Shown: positions 22,470 to 35,073, counted from the stretch's first letter. The stretch: DNA of 64,000 bases from Tribonema minus (GCA_017506865.1 JAFCMP010000547.1:124001-188000), one strand, 5' to 3'. Notes: generated by a model not told the origin, from the sequence alone. A program made the numbers and translations.

Positions 22470-24630
22470 CCTAGTAATACGAGATCTATCCCTCTACCAG
22501 GCTCTCTGAGCAACGTGTGCTGGCCGAGTCCTCCGCTTGTTTGCGCTGCCTGTGCACTTCTGTTGCATACGTACATGTCATGTGCCATGTGGCAATGACA
22601 AATTGCAGTTGTGCTTGCATTAGGTTACATGGCGCTGACCCTAACTAGGGTGCTCATTGCAAACTCCAGTTCTGCTTGCTAGTGCTAGAGCTACTTGTTG
22701 CAGTATACCCAAGTGTAAACGGGTGGTGACAGCTGCCTGCACAACAAATACATCATTCATATGTTCAAGGCACATGCGTAGAATGCTGTATGCTGTCGTC
22801 GTCTGTGCTTCAAACAACCGCAGCCCCTAGTTGATCAACACGATGACTTACGAACGGTTGTTGTTTGCATCAGGAACGCAAAACTGGCGGCGCATGTGTC
22901 CAAAGGCGCAGTGCGCACATGACTGCCAGAGAATGCACCAAGGCAGACCATCCACTTTTTTGATATAAATGGCACTTGTTCATAGCGCGAAACACATCGG
23001 ACTATGACTCGAGATCGGAGAGGCCGGAGTGCACTTGATTACTTCTGCGTCAGCGTGCAAAAATGCCGCGGATGATCCTTCTGTACACATTGTCCATGTC
23101 CTGTCACCAAACTACACGACGCTCAAGCCTGCTAAATGACACAAATTAACTAACTAAAAAAACTTTCAACTACTGTGGATGCGGGCATATGTGCACACTG
23201 CTTCGCTTAGTAGGGCAGTCTTTTCAAAGCACTGCACGAGCATTGGGTGATGCATTAATTGAGCTGCGCTCTAGTCCACAGCTTCACTGTGTGTGTCAGC
23301 CCCAAGGGTTTCAAGTGCATGGTGGACTTGAAGCGCAAACGAACAGACTCTGGAGCCGACCATACACTTCAAGTCAGCGCATAGGTGAAGCCATCCATTT
23401 GCAGGTTCTCAGTGACAAGAGCCCCGCGAGAATGGCAGAGCCAATCAGGGCTACCAGGTGGACATTTGCAGCACACAAGTCGTCAGCAACGCTCAGCGCG
23501 TGGTTGTGCATTCACGCGTCAGCACACTACCGACATGTCAACATGGGGTACGATTCTGCTCGTACCCATGCATGTGCCAACACGAGGCCGTCATCTGCTT
23601 CGGCATGCACATGCCTCAACAACTTCAAGTCGGCGGTACTACCGTCGCTTGCAGCACGCGCACTCCGGGCACAGATCCGGCAATCCGCCATCTGCAGGCG
23701 GTGATGCACGGTCTGCACACAGTGGATGGCCCAGGTTTGTGGCCAGGATGCGCGCTGCAAATAGGTTCGAAGTAGGTTCAGGCATGTGCGTGTGGTTGTC
23801 ACGTGCACGGGTAAGAGCAGAGCCGGACACAAGCGGGCATCTCAGCAGCGCGCGGCTGACGCCTGCACACGTTGCCGTGCAAAACTTAAAGCTGCTGACG
23901 ATTTGTGCGCCTTCTGGGGCCAGAGATGTCGACTCGCCAGTTCATATAGGTACACAGTTCGGATGGGAAGCTCAAGGTGCTCTGACTGATTCCTGCATCG
24001 AGAAAGGTGAATGCAGCACAAGCGGCATGAAGGGCACCGCAGTGAGAACATTCGTGTAGTGAGAGCTGAAAACGGTCGGCGAGGCAGCTTTTAAAACTGG
24101 GGAAAAGGGTACATAGTAAGCACGTACATGTGCGTGCAGAAATGCTGGCGACTTAGACAGCGAGAATACTGCGATTAGACAATATATGGCGTGCAAGCAG
24201 GTGCTAAACACAGTGACATTAGCGGTGTGAGGGTCGGCAACACCAAGAGCACACTGCTTCAGAGATCCTGTCAAAAGATTATTCGCCGCCACAGCCAATG
24301 CGTCATGCACAGGACCAAAGCATTTGCAAGAAGGAGTGTATGGTACAGACCGATCGCACATCAAGCACAGAAGAACATGAGGCTTAGCGACCCACCTGAC
24401 AAACACTATATTTTACATGGGGTGTGCGCTGGCGAGAGCCCGCTGCTGTTTCTCGCTACACGCCAACTGAGGTCTGATGAGATGGGCACACGCCTCCGCG
24501 AAAGCTCTCACCACTGAGCAGATAAGGGTGTGACTTGCCACACAAGGCTGTTGAAGTTATCTTGTGCGACACAACAAAGCTCCGCGCCTAGCGCCTAGCC
24601 TAGCCGAACCTCGGCTCAGCAGGTGGCGTC
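22470..24630. other. Intergenic region between the two helicase genes
   Basis: About 2.2 kb with no exon I can support. Overlapping open frames of 170-220 codons around 23189-24059 lack motifs, have biased composition and are open on both strands. No tRNA-like B box or other RNA signature was noticed. It should contain the 3' end of the Mtr4 transcript and the promoter of the second helicase. Confidence 0.5.
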
Positions 24631-27600
24631 ATGTATTCCGAGCCCAAGGCAACAGCTGGCGCTGGCAACGGATCTGTCCGCTCCAAGTATCAGCAGCATG
24701 TGAAAACAGAACTGAGAGGATACCAGGAGCGTATCTGTATGGACATGGCGAAGGGCAACCATCTGGTGGTGTTGCCAACTGGCGCGGGTATGTAACCCTG
24801 GATTGGTTTGCTGCTGGTCTCCTATAGCGCTTAGCAAATTTTGCATTAAACATCCTGCTGCGCTGAGCACATCATGTTGCCTGCCGCGACGCTCTTGCCC
24901 TTCAGCGTTGGCCCGCATTGTGCGTCGCTGCATCACTCTGCAAGTTTAAATCAGATGTGTCAGTGAAAGTTGAGCCACACAAGACCTTCATTAGGCCCGA
25001 TCTAGACTGCAACCTGGGATCCCGGCGAGAGTGCGTGTGGCATTCGGTCGATATGCGCCTATGTTCATCAGCAATTTCTACATCAGCAGCAGAGAAAGAT
25101 TAACCTATGTGCCAAGCCCATTGCGCATGGGCACCAGGACTTGCTTCACTCCTGTGTGTCCGAAAAATTGTCTTTGCCTCAACCTGGGTGCACAGTTGCA
25201 CGGAGTGTTGAAGTGCGGAGTGTGCGCACAAAGTCAAATGACCATTGCGCTTCTGGCCCTCTGCTGCAACTTTCAAACGTGTCAGGCAAGACGCTGGTGG
25301 CGGCAGAGTGCATCGCAGCAGAGCTGTGGAAACAACCCACGAAACGTGCGCTATTCCTGGTTCCGACACGAAATCTGGTGCACCAGCAGGCGCAAGTGAT
25401 CGAGGGGGAGACGGGGCTGGATGTGGCGGAGCTGAAGGGGGGAAATGCGCTGCGGATCGGCTGCCGGGTGCGTACGCACATCACCAATCCTTGGCAACTT
25501 GATCAGCATCAGCGCGTGGCGACTTCAACTGTTGCTGTAGCTGGTTGTTCGCTCTTGTTGCTTTTAATGACTCTCATTAGTTATTTTGTAGTTGTTCGTT
25601 GTAGTACTATGTTTTAAAATACTTATAAACGTACATGTGCGTTATTCTAATGTCAATGCTGCATTTTATTAGTGATTTCGGCCATCCTGAAGTCTGGTAG
25701 AAAATGAAGGAGCTCTCTTTTCCGTTCGAGTTGCAAATACTTGTTGATGCTTCAAGTTAGTTACACTTGCGCTCATGTCAGGTCCCTCAGTTCCACAGCT
25801 TGTATCAGCTTTACCCAAGGGGTTTGTCACAGCAACAGTGCAGCAGAGCGAGAGACAGGGATAAAACAACAAGAAAAACACGCGCTGACTATAGACCCTG
25901 GTCTAACTAACGGCACCTGAAACTGTCAGCTGAGCAGTCAGTAAAGAGAGCAAATGCGGGTGGTCTGGAATGTAGCATTGTGTGTGCTGCTGCCAACCAG
26001 TATGCACGCAAACACTCGGCGTGTGCCCTGGCAGCGCACTATGCACTCCAACTTGTGCGAAGGCAGGCAAGGCAAGCTCATCTGGTGGCAGCAGCCCTAC
26101 GCTGCAGCCATGGCTGCTGCCGCCACCGGTGCCACCAAAGCGCATTGTCGTACCTTTAGTCATTGCCGTCAACATGGAGCAGAGCCTGCAATTGACAGTA
26201 CTTCAACCTGCCTCAAAGCTTGCAGTTGACAGTACTTCAACCTGCCTTGTGTGCGTGCCAGTCAGCACGTCGCTGGGATGTGGACTTAGCTGCAAGTTGC
26301 GGGAACCAGGCTGCTGCACTCTGAACCTTCCACTACACATTCGGCACCTGAGCGCTGCCACTGCAAACTTCAACCCTAACAATACAGATGAACCCCTAAT
26401 GCGGACCGTTTCAGACAATGGCGTAGTGTGTGACTGCACTGGCGGACGCTCGTGGCGACGCCTACAGTGTAAGCTGAGCCCTAACCCTAGGTGCTGGCTC
26501 ACACACGACGCACTGAATTCAAATCAGATGCATCACGGGCTGGGTGTGGTGTCGCTTGGTGTATCTGATACAGCCGCAGGGCGTGTCATAGGGCGACGGC
26601 GTCCTGTCGTTGGCGGCGTCTGAATTCAACATAAGCTCTCACTTTTCCGCGTCAGTTGCTTCCATCGGGAGGTGCTGGTGGTGGAGTCTGGGGCACACGT
26701 ACACCCTCATTGCACGGCATACTTGTTGTCGCAGGGCGATTCTACATGGAATCGGTCCGGCAAGTTGAAGAACACAATGCATAGGCTCGAAGTATACTTC
26801 TTCAAGGTATGGTTTTGCCCATCTCATGTTTGCATCGGCAGGTGCTGGTTGCCTGGAGCATGCCATGTGGAATGCTTCATTGCGGGGCTCACTTGTTATA
26901 TACTTCGAAGTGCTTTCGTACAGAAACACCTTGTAAAGTGGGGCACGTTTCAAAGAGTCTAGCTCAATGCAACTTCTATTCTTGCTCACATTGGCAGGTG
27001 CTGGTGGCAACTCCCGGGGCCTACCAGCAGCAGGGCGCCTCTGTTTTGAAGCTTGCCTCTTTCTCGGTCATTGTTGTCGATGAGGTCCACCACACGCTGG
27101 GCAAGCACCTCTACAATGTCATTGCGAGGGAGCTGCGGGCGCTGCCAAAGAGCGAGCCGCGTCCCAGGATCGTGGGCCTCAGCGCGTCGCCGACGTACGC
27201 GGTGGGCGAACAACAGGTATGTAAGTATGCTTGACACGACCACGTATACCTACCCTGGTCAAATGTTGAAGGATTGTGGGCCTCAGCGCGTAGCCGACGT
27301 ACGCGGTGGGCGAACGGCAGGTATGTATGTGCGCACGATTATCACGTATACCTACCCTGGTCAAATGTTGAAGGACTGTGGGGCTCAGCGCATTGCTGAC
27401 ATACGCGGTGGGTACGGCAGGTATGTATGTATGCTTGACACAACCACGTATACCTACCCTGGTCGAAAATTGCAGGATTGTGGGCCTCAGCGCATCGCCG
27501 ACGTACGCGGTGGGCGAGAGGCAGGTATGTATGTATGCACAACTACCATGTATACCTACCCTTCACCACTTAAATCTCCCTTTCTCCTGCGATCGAATGT

Positions 27601-30600
27601 GGAAGCATGTGTGAGGATCGTGTAGAGAAGCACGCCACTACTTGCACTTACTGGCATTGTTGTAGTAATGTATACATACCCACTGGCTGCTGCTGAATGT
27701 TTCTCTATGTAAACGAATCAAAGGATCGTATGCCACATGCGCCTGTGAGGTAGCGTATGCTGAAGCGAGTCAGCACTTAAACTTTCTACTCTTCCGATAA
27801 CACAAGCTCGCATTGACTTCCACCTTGGCGCTCAAATCGTTCTTACTCAAGATACTGCAGCTTTCTCGGTTCACCCCCCTTAGCGTTCTGCCTGAGCCTC
27901 ACCGCACCGAATGTCCCTAATCCTAACCTTACCCCTACTCTGCCCAGTACCTTTGTGCCTCCCCCAACCCCATGCTCCCCCCCCCCCACCCCCCCCTCCC
28001 TTCCCCTGCCCCCACCGCCCCCCCTGCCCCCTCCAGGTGGTCGCCAAGCTGCGCAACCTGTGCGACGTCCTGTCCATCGACGCCGTGCACAGCGCCACCA
28101 GCGAGGAGCTAGTCGCCAGCGGCTACCACGCCGTGCCCGCCGCAGTCATCCACCACTCCGACAACGTGCCGCTCGTGCTCGAAGACGTGCGCAAAGCCGC
28201 GCGCCCCAACGATCCGCGCGCGGACCACGAGCTCCAGGACGCCTTCCTCAGGAGCATCGACAGCGGCAGCGCGCACCCTCTGCTGCTGCAGCTGATGGAA
28301 GTCGCGGCGGCGCTGGAGGCGGCGCTCGCGCGCGCGGACGCGGACTTTGTCTCGCCGCTGCGGCGCGCGGGCCCGGAGGCGCCGCCGCTCGCCAAGGTCA
28401 AGGAGTGGGGCGGCATCGCGCTGCGGCAGGCGGAGGGTGTGCACGCGGCGACGCCGGGGCTGCGCGTGGGGGTAGGTAAGGGTATCGGGGACGCGTCGGC
28501 GGGGCTCTCGACGGCGGGGCGGCTGCACAACGCGTACTACGAGGAGTACTACGGCGTGCCGGGCGCCAAGCGCCGCGCCGCCGCCGCTGCCGCCGCAAAG
28601 ACTGCGGAGGCAGCGGAGGCGCCGGAGGCAGAGTCGGTTGAGACGTGCCACGAGCCGCTGTACCGCGCGCTGGCGCATGTGTGCGAGGCGGCGCGCGTGG
28701 GCGTCATCTCCAGCCAGGTGGACGTGGAGCTGAGCGCTGCCTACGTGCACATGGCGTGGACGACGCTGGGCCTTGCGGCGGGGCGCTGCGGCCGCTGCGG
28801 GCGCCCGTGCGCGCCCGCGCTCAGCGAGACCCTGGCGCGGCTGGCCGAGGACTGCGGAGCGCTGCTGCAGAGGGACGCAGGCTGGGCGCCCAGTCCCAAG
28901 CGCAAGGCCAGCGCCAGCGCTGATGTCCTTGCGGGCAGCTCGAGCCCCAAGCGTAGGGCCAGTGAGGCCGAGGGCGAAGCGGGCAAGGCGGCGGGGGGTG
29001 CTGCAGCGGGCGACGCCGCGCCAGTGCCGCCGCCGCCGCGGCAGCAGCAGCAGCAGCAGCAGCAGCACGGCGCGGCAGAACCTCAAGTTGAAGCCATGGT
29101 GGAACCTGAAGCTGAGGTTGAGGTTTCGGAGGCTGTCACCGCAGCAGCACCTGAGGCGGCGGCGGGTGGCAGCGGTAGCGTCGATGCGCAGAATAGCAGC
29201 GCGGCGGTCGTTGAGGCAGTGATCGACTCACAGTCGCTGAGCAATGGTGACGGCGAGGCGAGTGTTGCCACGACGTCACGTCTCAAGGGGCTGAAGGCGA
29301 TGCTCATTGCGAGGCACAGGGACAAGGCGCAGCGCGGAGAGAGCTTCAAGGGCATCGTCTTTGTGCAGGTGCGTCATTTTCTGCTCGTTGAAGTTTGTAC
29401 AATGTGTACTTCAAGAAGTAGAGTCGATGTGGGCATGCGTGCATGTGCCGTAGGGGGGTTGTGGTGCTACACTGCCCCACCCTGATGCATACATAGAAGT
29501 TTATGTCGCTAGGGGGTGTTGTGTTGATACACTGACTTGGATTCGTAGGCGTAATGTTGTCAATTGCAAGTTCAGGCGATGGAGGCTTTACATGTCCAGG
29601 CCCAGGGGGCACAAGCAGGGCACAGCGAGCCACAGGGTCATGTTTGATCTTAAGGTTAGAGTGAAAGCCAGGTCTGAGGTCATGCTCTGCACCAACATCT
29701 TCGATCGCCAATAGCACAACAAGGTCGAAGACGCGTTTGTCTAACCGAACACCTCACCTCGAGACTTGTTGGCGCACGGCAGTATCAGAGGCGACAGCGT
29801 AGCACCAGCAGTCAACCTGATGCTTACACCATGTGTGCCACTGCCTCTAGGCACCGGTATCGCCCTCCGTCTTTTCCCCAATCATTACCCGAATATGAGA
29901 GCGCGCCTTCATCGTGTGTCCTGGAACTCAAACGCACTGCCGCCGCCGCCACCGCTGCTGCCGCTGCTGCTGCCACTGCTGCCCCCCCCCCCCCCCCCCG
30001 CAGCACCGCATCACCACTCACATCCTGAACCACTTCGTCGCGTCGGACGCCGAGCTGTCGGCGCTCTTCCGCTCCGCGTGCGCGTACGCCGCCGGCACGC
30101 CCGCCGCCGCAGGCCTGCGTATGAGCAGCACGGACCTGCGCGACCGCTTCACCAACTTCCGCCTCGGCCACTTCAACTTGATCTTCGCCACGTGCGTCGC
30201 GGAGGAGGGCCTGGACCTGCCGTGCGCGAACTGCGTCATACGCTTCGACCCGATGCACACGCCGGTGTCCTACGTGCAGGTGCGTATGTAGGTAGGTATG
30301 ACGGCAAGATCGCCTTGTAGGGTTGCACGAAAGCGTGCTTTGAGGTGTATGTCTGAGTTCAAGTACCCCTTTTGTGAGGGCTTGTATGTTCGGAATCGAA
30401 ATGCGTCATACGCTTCGACCCGATGCACACGCCGGTGTCGTACGTGCAGGTATGTATGTATGTAGGTGTGACGGCAGCATGCTTTGATCACGCACATTGT
30501 GCTTCTGCAGAATCAGCAATTGTGAGCAGACCTTAATGTGCGAGAATGCACCACCGCATCATCGTGCTGCTGTTCTGAAGTTCCGCATTGCATTTCCAAG

Positions 30601-31567
30601 TTGCGTTGCGTTGTGGGCTCTTTTTTTAGGATTAGGGTTAGGGTTAGGGTGAGAATAGGGTTAGGGTGAGAGAGACGCTTCCCGGAAGTGTCATGTGCAG
30701 CTGCTGCTTTTTCATCCATGCGTTGCTGTCACAATGCGTATGCCCATATCGACCATTTCTGATTGCACAGTGCTTCTGAGATCCAAAGTATGGTCGTGCA
30801 TCCTTGTCTACAGAGTGTGCCGTGGTACAGGTGTGTACAGTGCAGTGCACTGTATGGTACAATTGCTATGTTCGTGGACTGTAGTGCATGGACCCACTAC
30901 TTGTTCGTTGCGGTGCAAAGGTAGACTCGATCCGTGTATGCACTTTGGAATCTGCACAAACTGTGGGGGCCAGCTGAATGCCACCAATGGCGTGACCTCT
31001 GTTGCACATTTTCATCAGGCTACCATCGTGACGAGCATCACTGTGACAGACACTGTTATTGCGCTGTTACTCATAACATAGCATACTTCAATACTGCGTG
31101 CGCAGGGGAGGGGGCGCGCGCGCGAAGCGGGCAGCGACTTTGCGGTCCTGATGGAGATGCGAGCGCGCCCTGTAAGCCAGCTCAAAGAAGCGGAGGCCAT
31201 GCAGACCAAGGTGTTCGCGCGCAACGCCAACGCCGCTGCCGCCAGCACCGCCACAGCCGCCGCCGCTGCTGCTGCCTCGCCAGCCAATGGCAGCGGTACG
31301 TCCACCCCTGCCGCTGCTGCTGCTGCTGCCACCAACAAAGCTAGTGGTGGTTCTGCTGCTGTTGCTGACGCAAGCAGCGGCACTACCACTGGCAGCGGCA
31401 GCAGCAGCAGCAGCAGCGACAGTGAGGACGGCGGTGAGGATGCGACTGTGGCAGCGGCGGTGATTATGACGGCAGCAACGGCAACGACGGCGGCGGCAGG
31501 GGCGGTGACGAGGGCAGCAGCGGTTACGGCAGTTGCAGCACAGGAGGCGACGGGACAGGGCAAGTGA
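24631..31567 (+). CDS. Dicer/RIG-I-clade DExH helicase without RNase III
   Basis: Six exons: 24631-24787, 25286-25467, 26998-27216, 28037-29368, 30004-30279 and 31106-31567, giving 875 aa. Walker A PTGAGKT (49-55) is split across intron 1. VLVATPG is motif Ib, DEVHH (141-145) motif II and LSASPT (174-179) motif III. A long insert (residues 187-630) has a helical first half, as in the Hel2i of duplex-RNA helicases, then Ala/Gln/Glu-rich linker. The second RecA domain holds FKGIVFVQ, LIFATCVAEEGLDLP and the motif VI arginines in VQGRGRARE. These point to the Dicer/RIG-I/MDA5 group rather than DEAD-box or Ski2 helicases; FANCM/Hef is the main alternative. After motif VI comes only a low-complexity Ala/Ser tail, with no PAZ or RNase III. 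Likely role: duplex-RNA sensing or small-RNA biogenesis (inference). An exon upstream of 24631 cannot be excluded. Confidence 0.82.
26660..27025 (+). repeat. Acceptor-edge copies before exon 3 of the DExH helicase
   Basis: The start of exon 3 (ggcaggtgctggtggcaac) has degenerate copies at about 26665 and 26836, ahead of the true acceptor at 26997. Confidence 0.75.
27160..27545 (+). repeat. Donor-edge tandem copies after exon 3 of the DExH helicase
   Basis: The exon-3 end coding IVGLSASPTYAVGE, with its caggtatgta donor and the following intron, recurs three times (about 27270, 27372, 27474) with ~102-105 bp spacing. The copy ending near 27525 keeps the frame and helicase motif III. Confidence 0.92.
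27712..27736 (+). repeat. Fragment of dispersed intronic repeat (copy E)
   Basis: Only the first ~25 bp of the family (gtaaacgaatcaaaggatcg) is kept, in intron 3 of the DExH helicase. Confidence 0.5.
27916..28036 (+). promoter_or_regulatory. C-strand telomere-like tract and poly(C) before the exon-4 acceptor
   Basis: CCTAAT/CCTAAC units (27916-27945) give CTAAC branch-point-like motifs. A long C-rich stretch with pure C runs then leads to the ctccag acceptor. The tract probably acts as the polypyrimidine tract of intron 3. Confidence 0.5.
30215..30480 (+). repeat. Donor-edge copy after exon 5 of the DExH helicase
   Basis: The last ~50 nt of exon 5 (coding CVIRFDPMHTPVSYVQ) with its gtatgta-type donor recurs almost identically at about 30402-30470. 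The copy keeps the frame. Confidence 0.9.
30628..30670 (+). repeat. Interstitial telomeric tract
   Basis: About six TTAGGG units with small interruptions, in intron 5 of the DExH helicase. Confidence 0.9.
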
Positions 31568-32697
31568 TTTGGGGGTCTTCGCCGCCTGCAACAGCGGCGC
31601 CAACTATGCGGCAGCATCAGCGCCACTCTGCGCTGCCGCTGCTGCTGCTGCTGCCATCAGTGACGGCGCGCCACCATGGATGCCGGTGCACGATGCGCTG
31701 CGCGGCGGCAGCGGCGGCGGCACTAGCAGTCGGCAGCAGCAGGAGGAAAAAAGCAAGGGGGAACGGGGGCATGCATCAACAACCATGCTGAGGAGCCAGT
31801 CTCTGTGCAGACCGTGGCAGCCATAGCTGCCAGCAAAGGCGGCACTAGCCACAACATCACTGAGCATTCACACTCGGTCACACTCACTTGAGCAGCAATG
31901 CGCACTCTACATCAGCGGCACTGGACCTCTCATGAGTGGCATGAGGCCTCGCATGAGTGGCATTGCGCCTTGCATGACTGACATCTGGGTCTGCATGTTC
32001 ACATGGTACCGCACTTGCACTTGCAGTGCAAGCCAGCTGTTTCAGAGGCGGCTCACACAGGGTGGGGCACTGTCACCGCGAAATGCGAAATGTGAGGATG
32101 CATGAGGTATCCAGCAGAAACATGCACTTGAGTCTATTGAGCACAGCATGGCTACCACTAGCTCAAACTGCTCTTGCCACTCTGTCACCGGATGGAGTCC
32201 ATTCAATGGTCACCTTGCACAAAACGTGGCACTTGTGTTTGATGCTGTCTGCAGTGCTGTTTTGTTGTTAAAGTTGCATGTGGTTGGACACCAGCATTTG
32301 TTGCAGAGTAATAGTCCCACGAAGGCAGTTGGCAAGCGCTGCACGTGCTATGCGCATGCCCACCGATCATGTACTCAAGCCACAAGTCACCATTTGATCC
32401 GACTGCCCTGACGTTTAGCTGAGCTTGCCAAAATTGCTCGTGTAAATATACTTTGTATATGCTCGTCCTGCAGTCAAGCTGATGGCAGCGTGCAACATGA
32501 CACGATGTAAACGCCACACATGCAATGATTGTAGTCATCGGGTGACAGGGTTGGAAGACGCGACGTGCGCACGCAACCACACATGCACATCGAGCCACCG
32601 TGATCGACATACTATTTACAGCGCACTCTGACATGCGCCGCCGCTGCCGCATCGCTGCGCTGCACACACACACACACACACACCCCATGTCGTGGCC
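31568..32697. other. Convergent intergenic region with (CA)n microsatellite
   Basis: The DExH helicase (+) and the coiled-coil gene (-) end toward each other here. The sequence just after the helicase stop is still GCN/CAG rich. A perfect (CA)10-like tract lies at 32663-32683. No gene is recognised. Confidence 0.55.
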
Positions 32698-34982
32698 TCA
32701 CACGGCGGGGTTCCTGTGCATGTACGGCAGGTTGCTGACAGTGTTCTTGCCCCCCAGCCTCAGCCCCCCGTCGTCCTTGTGCTCCGCGACCTTCACCACG
32801 AACCCGCTCTCCCTCACATTGGCCACTGGCGAGCGCCCCTCCTGCTGCTGCTGCTGCTGCGCCACTGTTACGAGCCGCGTCTGCGCGCGCTCGACCACCG
32901 CCGCCAGCGACTTGGCCGAGTGCACGGAGCGCACGCTGCGGCCGCCCTCCGTGAGGACCGTCCGCGCCATGCTGAGCACTGATGCGGTGTCGTCTGGCTC
33001 GTCGCCGTCCGGGGCGCCATCGACGCGCCTGCGGGGGGGGGGGGGGGGGGGGGGGGGGGGGTCAGCGGCATGCAGCTGGGGGCGATGACACGTTCAGTGC
33101 GCATGCGGTCTTTGTCGTTGCAGGACCAATGTCGTAGGTCAGGGCGAGTTGTAGTCGCCAGCTGCTCGCGGCATTGCACAGCGACGCCATCCTGAGCATG
33201 CATTCCAGCTCAACCGATCTGGTCAGGGTAAAAGCTTGCTGCAGGCAGCCCAGCCCGACTGCTAGCCCTGACATTGCCCGGGCAGCTGACCACAAGGCCG
33301 CAGAGTTTGCGCCCATCAACTTTGCTACGTCAGGCACAGTGCATGATGTGACTTTCGCAGCTAGCTTTCCCCCGGTGTCTTGCTGAGGTTTGTTGTTGGT
33401 GACCAGCGCCATGTACTCGAGCACGCAGGTGGGTGACATAATAGACTATATTTCACCCTGCTCACACCGTCAACTCTGGTGGAGTGTTTTATCATCAGAT
33501 TTTAGAGGTACGGCACTCACTTCAAGTTTGCCGCCGTCAGCCGCAGAATTCTTTCGGCCATGGCGGCCTCTGCATCGTCCTCAGCACCATCGCTGGCTTC
33601 ATCCGGGTCACCATTCTCACCCTCCGTCGCTGCTGCTGCTGCTGCTGCTGCCGCTGCTTCTCGTTCCAGTTCCTGCACAGGATATCGATGAGGTTAGCAA
33701 AAGCCCTCCATGGCAGCATTATGCCATATTTGGCTGTAGCGAACCGCAACTGCCAAGTATTCATGAGCATTCCCTAGGGTTCGTCGTCGTATGCATGGGT
33801 TAGGGTTAGGGTTAGTGTTAGGGTTAGGGTTAGGATATTGACGCAGTCAGCAAAAGCCCTCCATCGCAGCATAATGCCGTCTACTAGCTGTAGCAAACTG
33901 CGACTGCGAAGTATTCATAATCATTCCCTAGGGTCCGTTGTCACATGCATGCATAATATTGACGAGATAAGTGAAAGCCCTTCGTGGCAGCGTTCTGCCG
34001 TCTGTTTAGCTGCAGCAGACTGCAACTGCAAAGTACTCGTAAGCATTCCCTGTCTGTTGTCATGTGCAGGGCATCGGAGTATCCGTTGCATGTGATGATG
34101 TGAGGTGTCGACAAGTCATGGCATCTGACGTGCGCGTGCAGGCTCTCTATTAGGCTTCTTGTAGTTTATGAAGTATGTGCTGCATTCTCCACGCACCTGT
34201 ATGCGTCGCTTGACCTGGTCGATCATGGCCTGTACTTCAGCATCCCTTAGGTACTTGTCAAAGTCAAGTGACTTCGTAAAAGCCAGCAGCTCCTCGACCT
34301 CCGCGTCCTCTGCTTCCTGATCCACTGCTGCCGCCTTTGCTTCGGTGAGCGCCCACTTCGGTCGAGCCGACGCCGACTTGTGCTTTCGGTCTTCCCGATG
34401 GTCGTCTGCCTCAGGACTGCTGCCATGTGATTGTTGCTGCGCTTTGTCTTCGTCGTATATGTGTTCTCGTTCGTCGTCGCTGCCAGCAACGTCAGCGGGA
34501 GCGTGAGGTTCGTGGTGTCGATCGGGGTATACGCTGCCTGTGGCGATGTACATCCTCCTCATGCGCGACTCTCGCTCTGAAAACTTCCTGGCAGCTTCCT
34601 CTTTTTGTTCCAGCTCCTCGATGTACTGCTTTTCTAGGGCATCCTTGGTTCTCTGCAGGTCGGCGAGCCATCGCCTGTGTCTCGCCAGCGCGTTGTCCTT
34701 CCTGACCTTCTTGCACACAACTCTGGTGCCCTTGCTGGCCGCCTGGGCAGATGAGTAGCCCACCTCTGTCTGCACAACGCCTGTAACAAATCGTCCCGCG
34801 GTAGCTGACACTGCTCCCTTCTCTCTCGTCTCCCTCGCAGCAGCAGATACGCCTCCAAAGGGACGATTGCACAGCATGACGCCCTTGTAGTTGCCGATGC
34901 TTGGCGCGCCACCCGCCGTACCCGCATCGTTCGAGAGACCAGACGGTCTCTCCGCCAGCATCATGCCCTGTGTCGCCGTCAT
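32698..34982 (-). CDS. Conserved-looking coiled-coil protein of unknown function
   Basis: Three minus-strand exons: 34982-34197 (262 codons), 33672-33521 and 33028-32698, joining in phase to 422 aa. Exon 2 ends with two bases of a Lys codon completed by exon 3. The N-terminus holds a compact motif YKGVMLCNRPFGGV. Residues ~88-145 form a strongly charged coiled coil (RHRRWLADLQRTKDALEKQY and following). Then come an acidic linker, a helical block (AFTKSLDFDKYLRDAEVQA), a poly-Ala stretch, and a C-terminus ending LPYMHRNPAV. No enzyme motif is present. The terminal motifs look conserved, and a cytoskeletal or ciliary role is possible given the coiled coil, but I cannot name the family. The exon-3 acceptor follows a very long poly(C) run. 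Confidence 0.78.
33032..33060 (-). promoter_or_regulatory. Poly(C) polypyrimidine tract at a 3' splice site
   Basis: On the sense (minus) strand an almost pure run of about 29 C ends directly at the gcag acceptor of exon 3 of the coiled-coil gene. The run length in the read may be imprecise. Confidence 0.75.
33673..34078 (-). repeat. Three ~120-bp tandem units with telomeric tract in coiled-coil intron 1
   Basis: Units at about 33677-33796, 33835-33953 and 33954-34073 share the frame gatattgacgag ... cagcaaaagccct ... gtattcat ... cattccctagggt. A (TTAGGG)n tract (33797-33834) lies exactly between units 1 and 2. The first unit abuts the exon-2 acceptor. Confidence 0.9.
33797..33834 (+). repeat. 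Interstitial telomeric tract
   Basis: Six TTAGGG units with one TTAGTG variant, at the junction of two tandem intron units. Confidence 0.95.
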
Positions 34983-35073
34983 GGTGGTGTGTCAAGCTAT
35001 GAACAAGCAAGCGCCCTGCCCAAAACTTTGACGGTTACAGATCGAACTTCTGTCATTCTCTGTAATTAGTGGT

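Noticed and set aside
23765-23790. aggttcgaagt as a tRNA B box
   Set aside because: No A box, acceptor stem or cloverleaf can be drawn around it.
23189-24059. Overlapping open frames of 171 and 224 codons
   Set aside because: Several frames are open at once on both strands, composition is non-protein-like, and no domain or splice structure is seen.
28109-29086. 325-codon minus-strand frame opposite DExH helicase exon 4
   Set aside because: Arg/Ala-rich shadow of the GC-rich helicase exon.
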